From IMG/VR virus record IMGVR_UViG_3300032213_000061, positions 1 to 24,548 of that record: 24,548 nt of DNA; one strand, given 5' to 3'. The position numbers and the translations under genes are program-made. This document shows positions 8,436 to 14,718 of the stretch, one piece after another; within the stretch, counting starts at the first letter, position 1; each line of letters opens with the position of its first letter. This DNA comes from a virus. The notes beneath the pieces were generated by a model. That model was not told the DNA's origin, searched no databases, and worked only from the letters and a program-made list of their open reading frames with translations.

Positions 8436-8930
8436 ATGGCATTACCAAATAAAGTTTTACCAGGGTTTAGCGCATCGCTTTATGCACAATCAGGCGCAAC
8501 ACCAACTGCTCTTTCAACGGCTAATCTTTCTGTTTATGCTTCAACATCAGGCATTGCAGTTTCAGGAAACTTATTACCTGTAGAAGCTATCCCAGCATTT
8601 GGTCAAGATGATGCAGTAGCAAACTTTAATGTGGCTGGTTCTCGTCAATCTGACAAGATTCCTACACAAGCTGCTCCTACTTCAATGACAATTACTGCTG
8701 CTTGGAATCCTTCTGATGCAAATCTTCTTCAAATGAGAGCTGATGCTTACAATGGCACTATTGATAGAACATTTGTTATATCTGCTACTGATGGCACAAA
8801 TATTGTAAATTACGCATTTAATGGTCGCGTAGGTCAATTCACAGTTGATCCTAATCCAACTGCTGAAGCAAAATGTATGTTTACTGTGCATCCGCGCGGC
8901 AATCAATATGGTTGGTCAAACAACGCTTAA
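8436..8930 (+). CDS. Major tail tube protein
   Basis: Subunit of the hexameric-ring tail tube. At 164 residues it is compact and beta-rich, with the recurrent tail-tube segment SMTITAAWNPSDANLLQMRA followed by a TFVISATDGTNIVNYAFNG strand pair and GRVGQFTVDPNPTAEAKCMF. This resembles 'd......a....r.f.i.l.dg.....f.g.v........v......' of lambda gpV-like and gene-transfer-agent tube proteins. It has the best-spaced ribosome site of the region (GTGGAGAAA before ATG 8436), in keeping with high expression. The 32-nt leader before it is AT-rich with no hairpin. Position after the terminator-like gene supports the call. Confidence 0.8.
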   Translation: MALPNKVLPGFSASLYAQSGATPTALSTANLSVYASTSGIAVSGNLLPVEAIPAFGQDDAVANFNVAGSRQSDKIPTQAAPTSMTITAAWNPSDANLLQMRADAYNGTIDRTFVISATDGTNIVNYAFNGRVGQFTVDPNPTAEAKCMFTVHPRGNQYGWSNNA

Positions 8931-8942
8931 TAAGGATTAATA

Positions 8943-9167
8943 ATGAAATTATCTGAAGCTATTGAGTTATTAACAACGACTTATCAAAGCCTTGATTCTG
9001 TGGCTTCAGGTTTGTCAGTTGATGCTAAAGAAGTTAATGACGCTTTAAATAAAGCCGATAAAGATAGCGCAGAATATGTTGCGTTACAAGCTTTAGCAAA
9101 ATTTAATCCTTATGAAAACACAAAAAAAGAAAAGGTAAAAAAAGATGACGACTACGATCAAGAATAG
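8943..9167 (+). CDS. Small unknown tail-module protein (74 aa)
   Basis: Not recognised. It is a helical protein (KLSEAIELLTTTYQSLDSVASGL, then an acidic helix) whose last 15 residues are a charged Lys/Asp tail, KKEKVKKDDDYDQE. It follows the tail tube gene after 12 nt with an AAGGATT ribosome site. The next gene begins inside its 3' end in another frame, at a run of seven A (9137-9143). Placement after the tube gene is where small tail-assembly factors lie, but the real chaperone pair appears to be the one at 9917-10734. It may be a separate tail or neck factor. Confidence 0.65.
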   Translation: MKLSEAIELLTTTYQSLDSVASGLSVDAKEVNDALNKADKDSAEYVALQALAKFNPYENTKKEKVKKDDDYDQE

Positions 9168-9372
9168 TGATGACTTATTAAGTTATTTGGTATCCCAAGC
9201 TAATTCAGGTCAAAAAAATTGGTTTGGGTTTGCCCAACAACGCTTAACAGGTATTAATTTAGCGCATGAGATAGCAAAGAATCATGCGGATAAAATGTCG
9301 CCTGAAGAATGTGTTGATTATGCTATTAAACTTAATAATGCGGTTTACCATAAAATAATTAAGGCAGATTAA
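9145..9372 (+). CDS. Small unknown tail-module protein (75 aa)
   Basis: Not recognised. It is a mainly helical protein (NSDDLLSYLVSQANS, then ALAHEIAKNHADKMSPEE-like segments and LNNAVYHKIIKAD). The start ATG 9145 lies 23 nt inside the preceding gene, with AAAAGG about 9 nt upstream as ribosome site, so ordinary translational coupling is enough to explain its expression. Its frame is +1 (equally -2) relative to the upstream gene, and the overlap begins at A7. A fused product by an unusual slip is possible in principle but not needed. Its stop overlaps the next start by one base (TAATG). Confidence 0.65.
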   Translation: MTTTIKNSDDLLSYLVSQANSGQKNWFGFAQQRLTGINLAHEIAKNHADKMSPEECVDYAIKLNNAVYHKIIKAD

Positions 9373-9920
9373 TGGCTACAACCTTTGAAATAAAAGGTTT
9401 AAAAGAAACCCTTGAAGTCTTTGAAGAATTAAGAAATGACATTGGGGATAAAAAAGCTACAAGTAAAGTTTTAATCCCAGCAGTTAGAGATGCTATGAAG
9501 CCTGTATTGGCTATGGCAAAAGCATTATCACCTAAAGATACAGGAACATTGGATCGTTCGCTTTATATTACCGCAAGGCGACCAAGTGGAAAAGATAAAC
9601 AATCAAGATATGTAAAATACCAAGATTCTGTCATATCTTTAGTTTCTACCAAACCAATTCCTAAATCTTTAAAAAATAAATTTAAGGCTTCTCATGGACA
9701 CCTTAAAGGCGCTGAATATAAACAAGCTAGAAAAGCTTATTTTACAGAACAAGGTTATCTTGCTGATGGCAGAGCGGCAGCTAATGAATTTGGAACTGCC
9801 AAAATGTCAGCTCAACCATTTTTAAGAACATCTTTAGAATCACAAGCGCAATCAGTAAGTGCAACACTAGGTCAAATTTTAAAACAAAAGATTGAACAAT
9901 ATAAGGCAAAAAATATATGA
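9372..9920 (+). CDS. HK97 gp10-like tail completion protein
   Basis: Neck/tail completion factor of the HK97-gp10 family. Signature parts: N-terminal FEIKGLKETLEVFEELRNDI; the helix with AVRDAMKPVLAMAKALSPKDTGTL (family 'a......ak.laP.dTG.L'); and near the C-terminus NEFGTAKMSAQPFLRTSLE ('E.GT...pa.PFlrpa.e'). A loop of about 40 residues (about 90-130) with HLKGAEYKQARKAYF is inserted before the final motif. Length 182. In most phages this gene is upstream of the tube protein; here it follows it by two genes. It overlaps the next gene by 4 nt (ATGA). Confidence 0.85.
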   Translation: MATTFEIKGLKETLEVFEELRNDIGDKKATSKVLIPAVRDAMKPVLAMAKALSPKDTGTLDRSLYITARRPSGKDKQSRYVKYQDSVISLVSTKPIPKSLKNKFKASHGHLKGAEYKQARKAYFTEQGYLADGRAAANEFGTAKMSAQPFLRTSLESQAQSVSATLGQILKQKIEQYKAKNI

Positions 9921-10396
9921 GTAAATTAGGATCAGCATTAGGTAAGAAATATGAAGAAAACAAAATTTCAATTCTTACTAGAACTTTTGAATTAGGCAAT
10001 CATACTTTTAAAGTTAGAGTGCCAAGTGTAAAAGAAATTGAATCTATTTATGAATACTTTAAAAATCCTGACGAAAAAGAAATAGAAGAAATTTATCAAG
10101 AATTAAGTAAAGATTTAATTAAGTTTAAAGACGAAGCTGGCGATAATGTAGAATTTAAAGATAATGACATTATTGTTGATGGCAGATCAATTAAAGAAGC
10201 GGCTAAAAATAAAGCCACCATTCAACACAGAATTGTTGAATATATTAAATTTTTAATTCCTGAAGATGGACAAACATTAGAAGGCATTGAATACAAAGAT
10301 GTGGAAGCTGAATTTCCATTAGCTATTCAATTAACTTTAGTGGATAAAATTAATGAAGTTATAGCGCCTGATTATAAGGAAGCTCGTTTAAAGTAA
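9917..10396 (+). CDS. Tail assembly chaperone, short form (gpG-like)
   Basis: Positional and structural counterpart of lambda gpG: an acidic, helical 159-residue protein just upstream of the tape measure gene. It begins at an ATGA overlap with the gp10-like gene. A beta start (ILTRTFELGNHTFKVRVPS) leads to a long charged helical body (KEIESIYEYFKNPDEKEIEEIYQELSK) and a C-terminus DYKEARLK. The last codons CGT TTA AAG TAA contain a perfect T_TTA_AAG heptamer, and the -1 frame beyond is open for 113 codons to the next gene. That is the classic G/GT layout. Such chaperones coat the tape measure during tail assembly. No sequence identity to lambda gpG can be claimed; the call rests on place, composition and frameshift site. 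Confidence 0.75.
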   Translation: MSKLGSALGKKYEENKISILTRTFELGNHTFKVRVPSVKEIESIYEYFKNPDEKEIEEIYQELSKDLIKFKDEAGDNVEFKDNDIIVDGRSIKEAAKNKATIQHRIVEYIKFLIPEDGQTLEGIEYKDVEAEFPLAIQLTLVDKINEVIAPDYKEARLK

Positions 10397-10734
10397 TTGG
10401 CTCATTAAGAACTCAAGTTCGCGCAGCACTTATTTTTAATGGGCATACACAAGATACTATAAACGCACTAGATGAAGCTACAATGCATGAAATTATGGTT
10501 ATGTATGCTGATGGTGCTTTAGGAAATAAAAGTGTAGCAGTAGGGCTAGGAACACTTACCGCAGGCGTTTTTAATTATCTGCGAGCAAGCAATAGTCAAA
10601 CTTATAAACTTAAAGATATATTAGGCGCAACTTATCAATATTATTATAATGAGCCTGAATTATCCGCAAGTGAAGCACTACTCACCTTTATAAGCCAAGC
10701 ACAAGGGTTTGATGTAAACAAATTTAAAAGGTAA
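9917..10734 (+). CDS. Tail assembly chaperone, frameshifted long form (gpGT-like)
   Basis: Joined product: codons 9917-10393 (159 residues, ending EARLK), a -1 slip at T_TTA_AAG, then 10393-10731 (113 residues starting VIGSLRTQVRAALIFNG), stop at 10732-10734, giving 272 residues. The T part contains LDEATMHEIMVMYADGALG, then LASNSQ-like loop and KLKDILGATYQYYYNEPE. It ends SQAQGFDVNKFKR six bases before the tape measure ATG. The first ATG in this frame (10483) has no ribosome site and would drop 30 well-formed codons, so frameshifting explains the region better than a separate gene. In lambda the T part recruits tail tube subunits to the chaperone-coated tape measure. Confidence 0.75.
10387..10393 (+). 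other. Predicted -1 ribosomal frameshift site (T_TTA_AAG)
   Basis: The canonical X_XXY_YYZ heptamer lies in the zero frame of the gpG-like gene (codons TTA AAG), immediately before its TAA stop at 10394-10396. A shift of -1 re-pairs TTT AAA and continues GTA ATT GGC in a frame open from 10378 to the stop at 10732-10734. An AAGGAAG Shine-Dalgarno-like element (10376-10382) lies a few bases upstream and could act as stimulator. No strong downstream hairpin is evident (only GAAC/GTTC, 4 bp). Confidence 0.75.
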
Positions 10735-10739
10735 GTAAA

Positions 10740-12461
10740 ATGTCTTTAATTTCGAGATTAGGTGTTGTTTTAGGACTTGATGCTGGCGAATTCAATAAGA
10801 ATTTAGGCATAGCTCAAGAACGCCTTAAAGGATTTAATCAATCTATAATTACCTCTCGATTAGGTCTTGCTGCAATTGCCACAGGTTTTGCAGTAGCCGC
10901 AACTTCAGCAGTTCGCTTTGCTGATGGTATTAATGATGTTGCTCAATCTTCCGAACTTTCTGTTCAAACTGTTTTAAGACTTAACGAAGCTTTAGTAACT
11001 AATGGTGGTAAATCTGATGCCGCCGCTCAAATGGTTACTAAATTTAGCCGTAGCGTTTATGAAGCTAATCATCAAAATGAAGACATGCAAAAAGCTTTTC
11101 GAAAGCTTGGCATATCTATGGAAGATTTACGCACCAAATCTATGGAGCAATTGCTTTCTAAAGGGCTTAAAGGATTTAAAGAATTAAGAGATGTAACTGA
11201 AAGAACAGGTGTTGCTTTTGATGTATTTGGAAGATCAGCTAAAGGTGTTGATTTAAGTGGCGCAGCAGATACATTTGAAAGAAATAAAAAATCTTATAAA
11301 GACGCGCAAGCAGCTTTTGAATCAATAGGCAATGCACTAGATAATCTTCAAAGAATATCAGACACTATGAAGACAGGCTTTGCTATTCAAATAGGTGGGG
11401 CTTTTGAATACATAACAGATAAAGCTATTGAATTTTATAATACGATGGCAAAAATTAAGAATTTTCTTAATGAGAATTTAGGTGCTTTTGCTAAATTTGT
11501 TCCTGGCGCTGCTTATATGCCTAACCAAGAAATTGCAACAAAGGGCAAAGGAAAATCTGTTAATTTTGAAGAAGAAATAAATAGAGAGCAAGAAGTAAAT
11601 AAAGAAATTCTTAAAAGAATGAAAATGCAAGAAGAATTTTATAAAAAAGAAATTCAAATATCCGAAGCCAAAAGACAAAGAAACCAAAAAGAAGCAGAGT
11701 TAATTTTCTTAACAGAAAATGAAAGAAAGCTACAACTTGATCTATTTGACATTGAACAAAAGCGTCAATTACTTCTTGTTGAAAAGAAAATGAATAAAGA
11801 ACAAGCTGCTGAATGGGCGCAATCAGAAAAGAAAAGAGCGCAAGAAGAATATCAAACTGCACAATCACAAAGAACTTTTGAATTTGGTTGGCGCAAAGCT
11901 TATGCTTCTTATGTTGAAAATGCTACCAATGCAGCCAAAATGGGCGAACAAGCTTTTGTATCTGTAACTCAAAATCTTGAAGCTGCTTTAGATAATTTTG
12001 TATCAACAGGCAAACTTAAATTTGGTGATCTTGCTAGAAGCATTATTGCTGATCTTATTAAGATTCAAATGCGCGCTCAAATGACTTCTATTTTTGGTTC
12101 TATTGGAAAGTTATTAGGTTTAGGCGGTGGTGGTAGTAGTAGTGGATTATTTGCAACTGCACCAAGCGCTGGCGGACTTAAATTATTTGCTGATGGCGGA
12201 TCGCCACCTGTTGGAGTGCCTTCTATTGTAGGTGAAAGAGGTCCTGAATTATTTGTGCCTAGCACTTCAGGAACTATTATTCCTAACAATCAACTAGGAT
12301 CAGCTATGGGTGGACAACCTCAAGTGGTGTATAATGGACCTTACATTGCTAATATGAATGCTATTGATACACAAAGCGCTACGCAATTTTTAGCTAAAAA
12401 TAAAACCGCAGTATTCGCAGCTAATCAATCTGCACAAAGGTCATTGCCACAAAGCAGATAA
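10740..12461 (+). CDS. Tape measure protein (lambda gpH-like)
   Basis: Sets tail length and is ejected into the host envelope with DNA. Parts in order: N-terminal LDAGEFNKNLGIAQERLKGF (typical 'g.d...F...l..a...l'); a hydrophobic segment LGLAAIATGFAVAATSAV (41-58); helical domain with VAFDVFGRSAKGVD; long coiled coil about 274-382 rich in Glu/Lys/Gln; KFGDLARSIIADLIKIQMRAQM; a Gly-rich hinge; and the gpH-type C-terminus ADGG...VGERGPELFVPS (about 495-507) ending IIPNNQ. At 573 residues it is short; using about 0.15 nm per residue the tail would be near 85 nm (inference). No lysozyme or peptidase domain is seen. It follows the GT frame by 5 nt. Confidence 0.92.
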   Translation: MSLISRLGVVLGLDAGEFNKNLGIAQERLKGFNQSIITSRLGLAAIATGFAVAATSAVRFADGINDVAQSSELSVQTVLRLNEALVTNGGKSDAAAQMVTKFSRSVYEANHQNEDMQKAFRKLGISMEDLRTKSMEQLLSKGLKGFKELRDVTERTGVAFDVFGRSAKGVDLSGAADTFERNKKSYKDAQAAFESIGNALDNLQRISDTMKTGFAIQIGGAFEYITDKAIEFYNTMAKIKNFLNENLGAFAKFVPGAAYMPNQEIATKGKGKSVNFEEEINREQEVNKEILKRMKMQEEFYKKEIQISEAKRQRNQKEAELIFLTENERKLQLDLFDIEQKRQLLLVEKKMNKEQAAEWAQSEKKRAQEEYQTAQSQRTFEFGWRKAYASYVENATNAAKMGEQAFVSVTQNLEAALDNFVSTGKLKFGDLARSIIADLIKIQMRAQMTSIFGSIGKLLGLGGGGSSSGLFATAPSAGGLKLFADGGSPPVGVPSIVGERGPELFVPSTSGTIIPNNQLGSAMGGQPQVVYNGPYIANMNAIDTQSATQFLAKNKTAVFAANQSAQRSLPQSR

Positions 12462-12479
12462 TACAAAGGATAAGATAAG

Positions 12480-13004
12480 ATGATTGACAATTGGTTTGAT
12501 CGCGAAAATGCTTTAGAACAAAATGATGAGTTATCTAACTTTTTAAAATATTGGTTAGAACATAAACCCTTTCAACCACCATTTGATTCTAATGCAGTTA
12601 ATATTACTGAAGATAATGTTATTGCAACTGTTCTTTATCGAGAAGATAATTTTCAAGTGCAATTAGTTACAGTTAGACCTAATACAGAAATTATTGATCA
12701 TATTCATCCTAATGTGGATAGCTTTGAAGTTTATCTATCAGGTGAGATTGCATTTAGGCGTAATCAAAAAAAGATTACAGGCAAAAAGTTTTGGCGTGAA
12801 CATAATAAAACTTGCGCTTATTTTGGATACTTTATTCGAGTGAATGCTAATGATTGGCATGGTGCTACAGTAGGCAATATGGGCGGATCATTTTTAAGTG
12901 TGCAACATTGGAAAAATGGAGCTAACCCATCTTCAGTCCATTGGGATTGGGAATATAAAGATAAAACAAAAACTACAAGAACAAGAAGACTTGTTAATTC
13001 TTAA
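12480..13004 (+). CDS. Cupin-fold protein in tail module
   Basis: A small protein (174 residues) with one cupin beta-barrel. Motif 1 is in RPNTEIIDHIHPNVDSFEVY with LSGEI: His74, His76 and Glu83, a standard HxH(x)nE metal site followed by the Gly of the turn. Motif 2 is IRVNANDWHGATVG with His127, the fourth metal ligand. SFLSVQHW closes the barrel and the last 20 residues are basic. All ligands are present, so metal binding is likely. Known cupins include dioxygenases, isomerases and sugar-binding proteins; the substrate cannot be told. It lies between tape measure and tip genes with its own AAAGGATAAG ribosome site, so it is co-expressed with the tail. It could be a structural beta-barrel, a glycan-binding tip part or an enzyme. 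Confidence 0.75.
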   Translation: MIDNWFDRENALEQNDELSNFLKYWLEHKPFQPPFDSNAVNITEDNVIATVLYREDNFQVQLVTVRPNTEIIDHIHPNVDSFEVYLSGEIAFRRNQKKITGKKFWREHNKTCAYFGYFIRVNANDWHGATVGNMGGSFLSVQHWKNGANPSSVHWDWEYKDKTKTTRTRRLVNS

Positions 13005-13019
13005 TTAGAAATTATAACT

Positions 13020-13703
13020 ATGGCTACATTAAATCAAATATTAGCAATTGCAGAATCCGTTGGCATTAATGACCATCGCTTTATTGGTCAAACTATGAGC
13101 CGAAATCAGCGTATTGCTACTTCAGAAATTATCACAGTTCAACCTTTTATGTTTGACATGAAGCCAATGAATTATTTGCTTTATAGTCAAAATAGAGCTT
13201 TATTATCTAACTTGCGTTCTGTGGATCGCCAATTTGAATCTTACTTAAATTTTGGTTCTACAGGCTGGTGGAATTATATTGCTTATCAAGGCGATATGTC
13301 CTCTGCTCAAATTAGCGCTTGTCAATATCAAACATCTTCAGCAAACAAAACTATTGTATTGGGTTCGCTTCCAAGCATATCTTCAACTGCATACATTGTT
13401 AAGACTGGAGATTTCTTACAAATTAATCGTTATGCTTATATAGCAACTGCTGATGTTTTGCGAGGGACTGGATCAACTGTTAATATTCCTGTTCACAGAA
13501 CCATTATGACTACATTAACAAGCGCTATGACCGCAGTTATAGGTCAATATGGCATAACTCAATCATTAGGTGGCAACACTTACATTGGCGTTACCTTTCC
13601 TGTTATTTTGCAAGAATATCCAACTTACTCATTTGTTCCAATGACTAACGATTCATTCATAGCATGGAATGGATCATTTAAAGCGGTAGAAGCGGTTTTA
13701 TAA
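13020..13703 (+). CDS. Minor tail protein, probably distal tail/tip (unclassified)
   Basis: No firm family. This 227-residue, beta-rich protein lies in the slot of lambda gpM or the distal tail protein of gene-transfer-agent clusters, right before the hub-like gene. Visible features: N-terminal FIGQTMSRNQRIATSEII with VQPFMFDMKPMNYLLYSQNR, a middle segment GDFLQINRYAYIATADVLRG followed by TVNIPVHRTIMT, and a C-terminal beta region YPTYSFVPMTNDSFIAWNG. The 'gDfIqi..y.Y.vt.dVlrg.g..v.vpvHR' segment recurs in phage tail proteins as I remember them. It shares its last base with the start of the next gene (TAATG), so both are likely made in fixed ratio. Only the tail-tip location is well supported. 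Confidence 0.6.
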   Translation: MATLNQILAIAESVGINDHRFIGQTMSRNQRIATSEIITVQPFMFDMKPMNYLLYSQNRALLSNLRSVDRQFESYLNFGSTGWWNYIAYQGDMSSAQISACQYQTSSANKTIVLGSLPSISSTAYIVKTGDFLQINRYAYIATADVLRGTGSTVNIPVHRTIMTTLTSAMTAVIGQYGITQSLGGNTYIGVTFPVILQEYPTYSFVPMTNDSFIAWNGSFKAVEAVL

Positions 13704-14296
13704 TGGATAATATAGTTCCATTACAAAATACGAATAATATAAGGATTGCAGACTTTGTAAGAATTACAACTGCTTCCGCTACCTATCGTTCTGCTACAAC
13801 CGCAGTTCCATTAACAATCCCAGCCGTTGATGCACTTCCATTTGATGCACTTGGCACGCTAGTTAAAATTGGTGATGTTCAACGCGACATTAAATCAACC
13901 GCAAACGAAACATCAATTACTTTAGTTGGTCTTGATACCGCACAATTAGGATGGGTATTAGGACATGATATTAAAGGTTCTTTAATTGAAATGTGGCATG
14001 GTTTCTTTAATGATAATAACGAATTAATTACCACAGGCGGCACAGGCGGTCTTTATAAATTCTTTACAGGCTATATTAGTTCTTTCCAAATATCAGAACA
14101 ATATATGGAAGAAGCTAAAATGTATGTAGGCGTTATAACTGCTTCAGCATCTAGTATTCAAATTATTCTTCAAAATAGAACCGCAGGTCGTTATACCAAT
14201 GATAATGCTTGGCAATATTGGAATAGTGGCGATACATCTATGAATCGAGTTAATTTTATTGAAACCATTAACTATGCTTTTGGGAAAGATGTTTGA
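13703..14296 (+). CDS. Tail tip / baseplate hub-like protein
   Basis: 197 residues. N-terminal strand IRIADFVRITTASATYRSA and then ALGTLVKIGDVQRDIKSTANE resemble the first beta domain of hub proteins (lambda gpL, DUF2163/DUF1833-type), where the tube end is sealed. IEMWHGFFNDNNELI and FTGYISSFQISEQ form the second beta layer. The C-terminus has the frequent tip signature ILQNRTAGRYTNDNAWQYW followed by GDTSMNRVNFI, ending FGKDV. No cysteine cluster (iron-sulfur, as in lambda gpL) is seen. Located between the distal-tail-like gene and the tip protein, the same order as M-L-(K-I)-J or gene-transfer-agent g12-g13. It overlaps the next gene by 4 nt through a TTG start. Confidence 0.65.
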   Translation: MDNIVPLQNTNNIRIADFVRITTASATYRSATTAVPLTIPAVDALPFDALGTLVKIGDVQRDIKSTANETSITLVGLDTAQLGWVLGHDIKGSLIEMWHGFFNDNNELITTGGTGGLYKFFTGYISSFQISEQYMEEAKMYVGVITASASSIQIILQNRTAGRYTNDNAWQYWNSGDTSMNRVNFIETINYAFGKDV

Positions 14297-14718
14297 TAAG
14301 ATTAGCTAACAGATACGATAACGATAAGATAATGGAATTGTTAAGGGAGTTTTGTTTTAATTCAAATAACCCGATAACTAACGATTCATTTAATTGGTCA
14401 AAAACTTATACGGAACAAATATTAAATACTTTATACGCTGGGCGTGGATTTGTATTAATAGATGAAAAGCAAACAGGTATTTTAATAGCGGCTAAATTTC
14501 AATCATTTTGGCGGCAAGATAAAATCCAATTACAAGAAATAATGCTTCATAGTAATAACAAATTTGTTATTGTTAGATTGATAAAAGAGTATATAAAGAT
14601 AGCAAAAGAAATGCTTAATAAAAATGAAATACAACAAGCTATTATGGCTTCTTATGAAGATTATGGATTTGAAAGATTTGGTATGGTTAAACTAGAACAA
14701 CATTGGGAAATTAAATGA
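14293..14718 (+). CDS. GNAT-like acetyltransferase, divergent
   Basis: A 141-residue protein with the outline of a GNAT fold: N-terminal MIRLANRYDNDKIMELLREF (strand 1 plus first helix), central strand pair GFVLIDEKQTGILIAAK, strand QLQEIMLHSNN with helix VIVRLIKEYIKIAKEM (acetyl-CoA side), and C-terminal SYEDYGFERFGMVKLEQHWE. The usual pyrophosphate-binding Q/RxxGxG/A turn is replaced by SNNKFVIV, so acetyl-CoA binding may be altered or lost. The start is TTG (14293) in a TTGA overlap with the upstream stop, with GGGAAAG about 5 nt before it; the next ATG is 48 nt downstream at 14332-14334 (in frame after AACGATAAGATA) and would truncate strand 1. It sits where many tails carry an NlpC/P60 peptidase. 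It ends in an ATGA overlap. Confidence 0.62.
   Translation: MIRLANRYDNDKIMELLREFCFNSNNPITNDSFNWSKTYTEQILNTLYAGRGFVLIDEKQTGILIAAKFQSFWRQDKIQLQEIMLHSNNKFVIVRLIKEYIKIAKEMLNKNEIQQAIMASYEDYGFERFGMVKLEQHWEIK

Noticed and set aside
9137-9149. Standard -1 frameshift at A_AAA_AAA
   Set aside because: The heptamer is in frame but the -1 frame stops after one codon (AGA TGA), so it cannot yield an extended protein.
10483-10734. Separate 83-residue gene starting at ATG 10483
   Set aside because: There is no ribosome binding site, and 30 sensible codons upstream in the same frame connect to a slippery heptamer, so it is the end of a frameshifted GT product.
11478-11868. Phe/Leu-rich minus-strand frames resembling membrane proteins
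   Set aside because: They lie opposite the Lys/Glu-rich coiled coil of the tape measure gene; AAA/GAA codons read backward give TTT/TTC. No start signals are present.
13252-13443. Alternative + strand frame inside the distal tail gene
   Set aside because: It is a Leu/Ile-rich shadow of a supported gene with no ribosome site and no conserved pattern.
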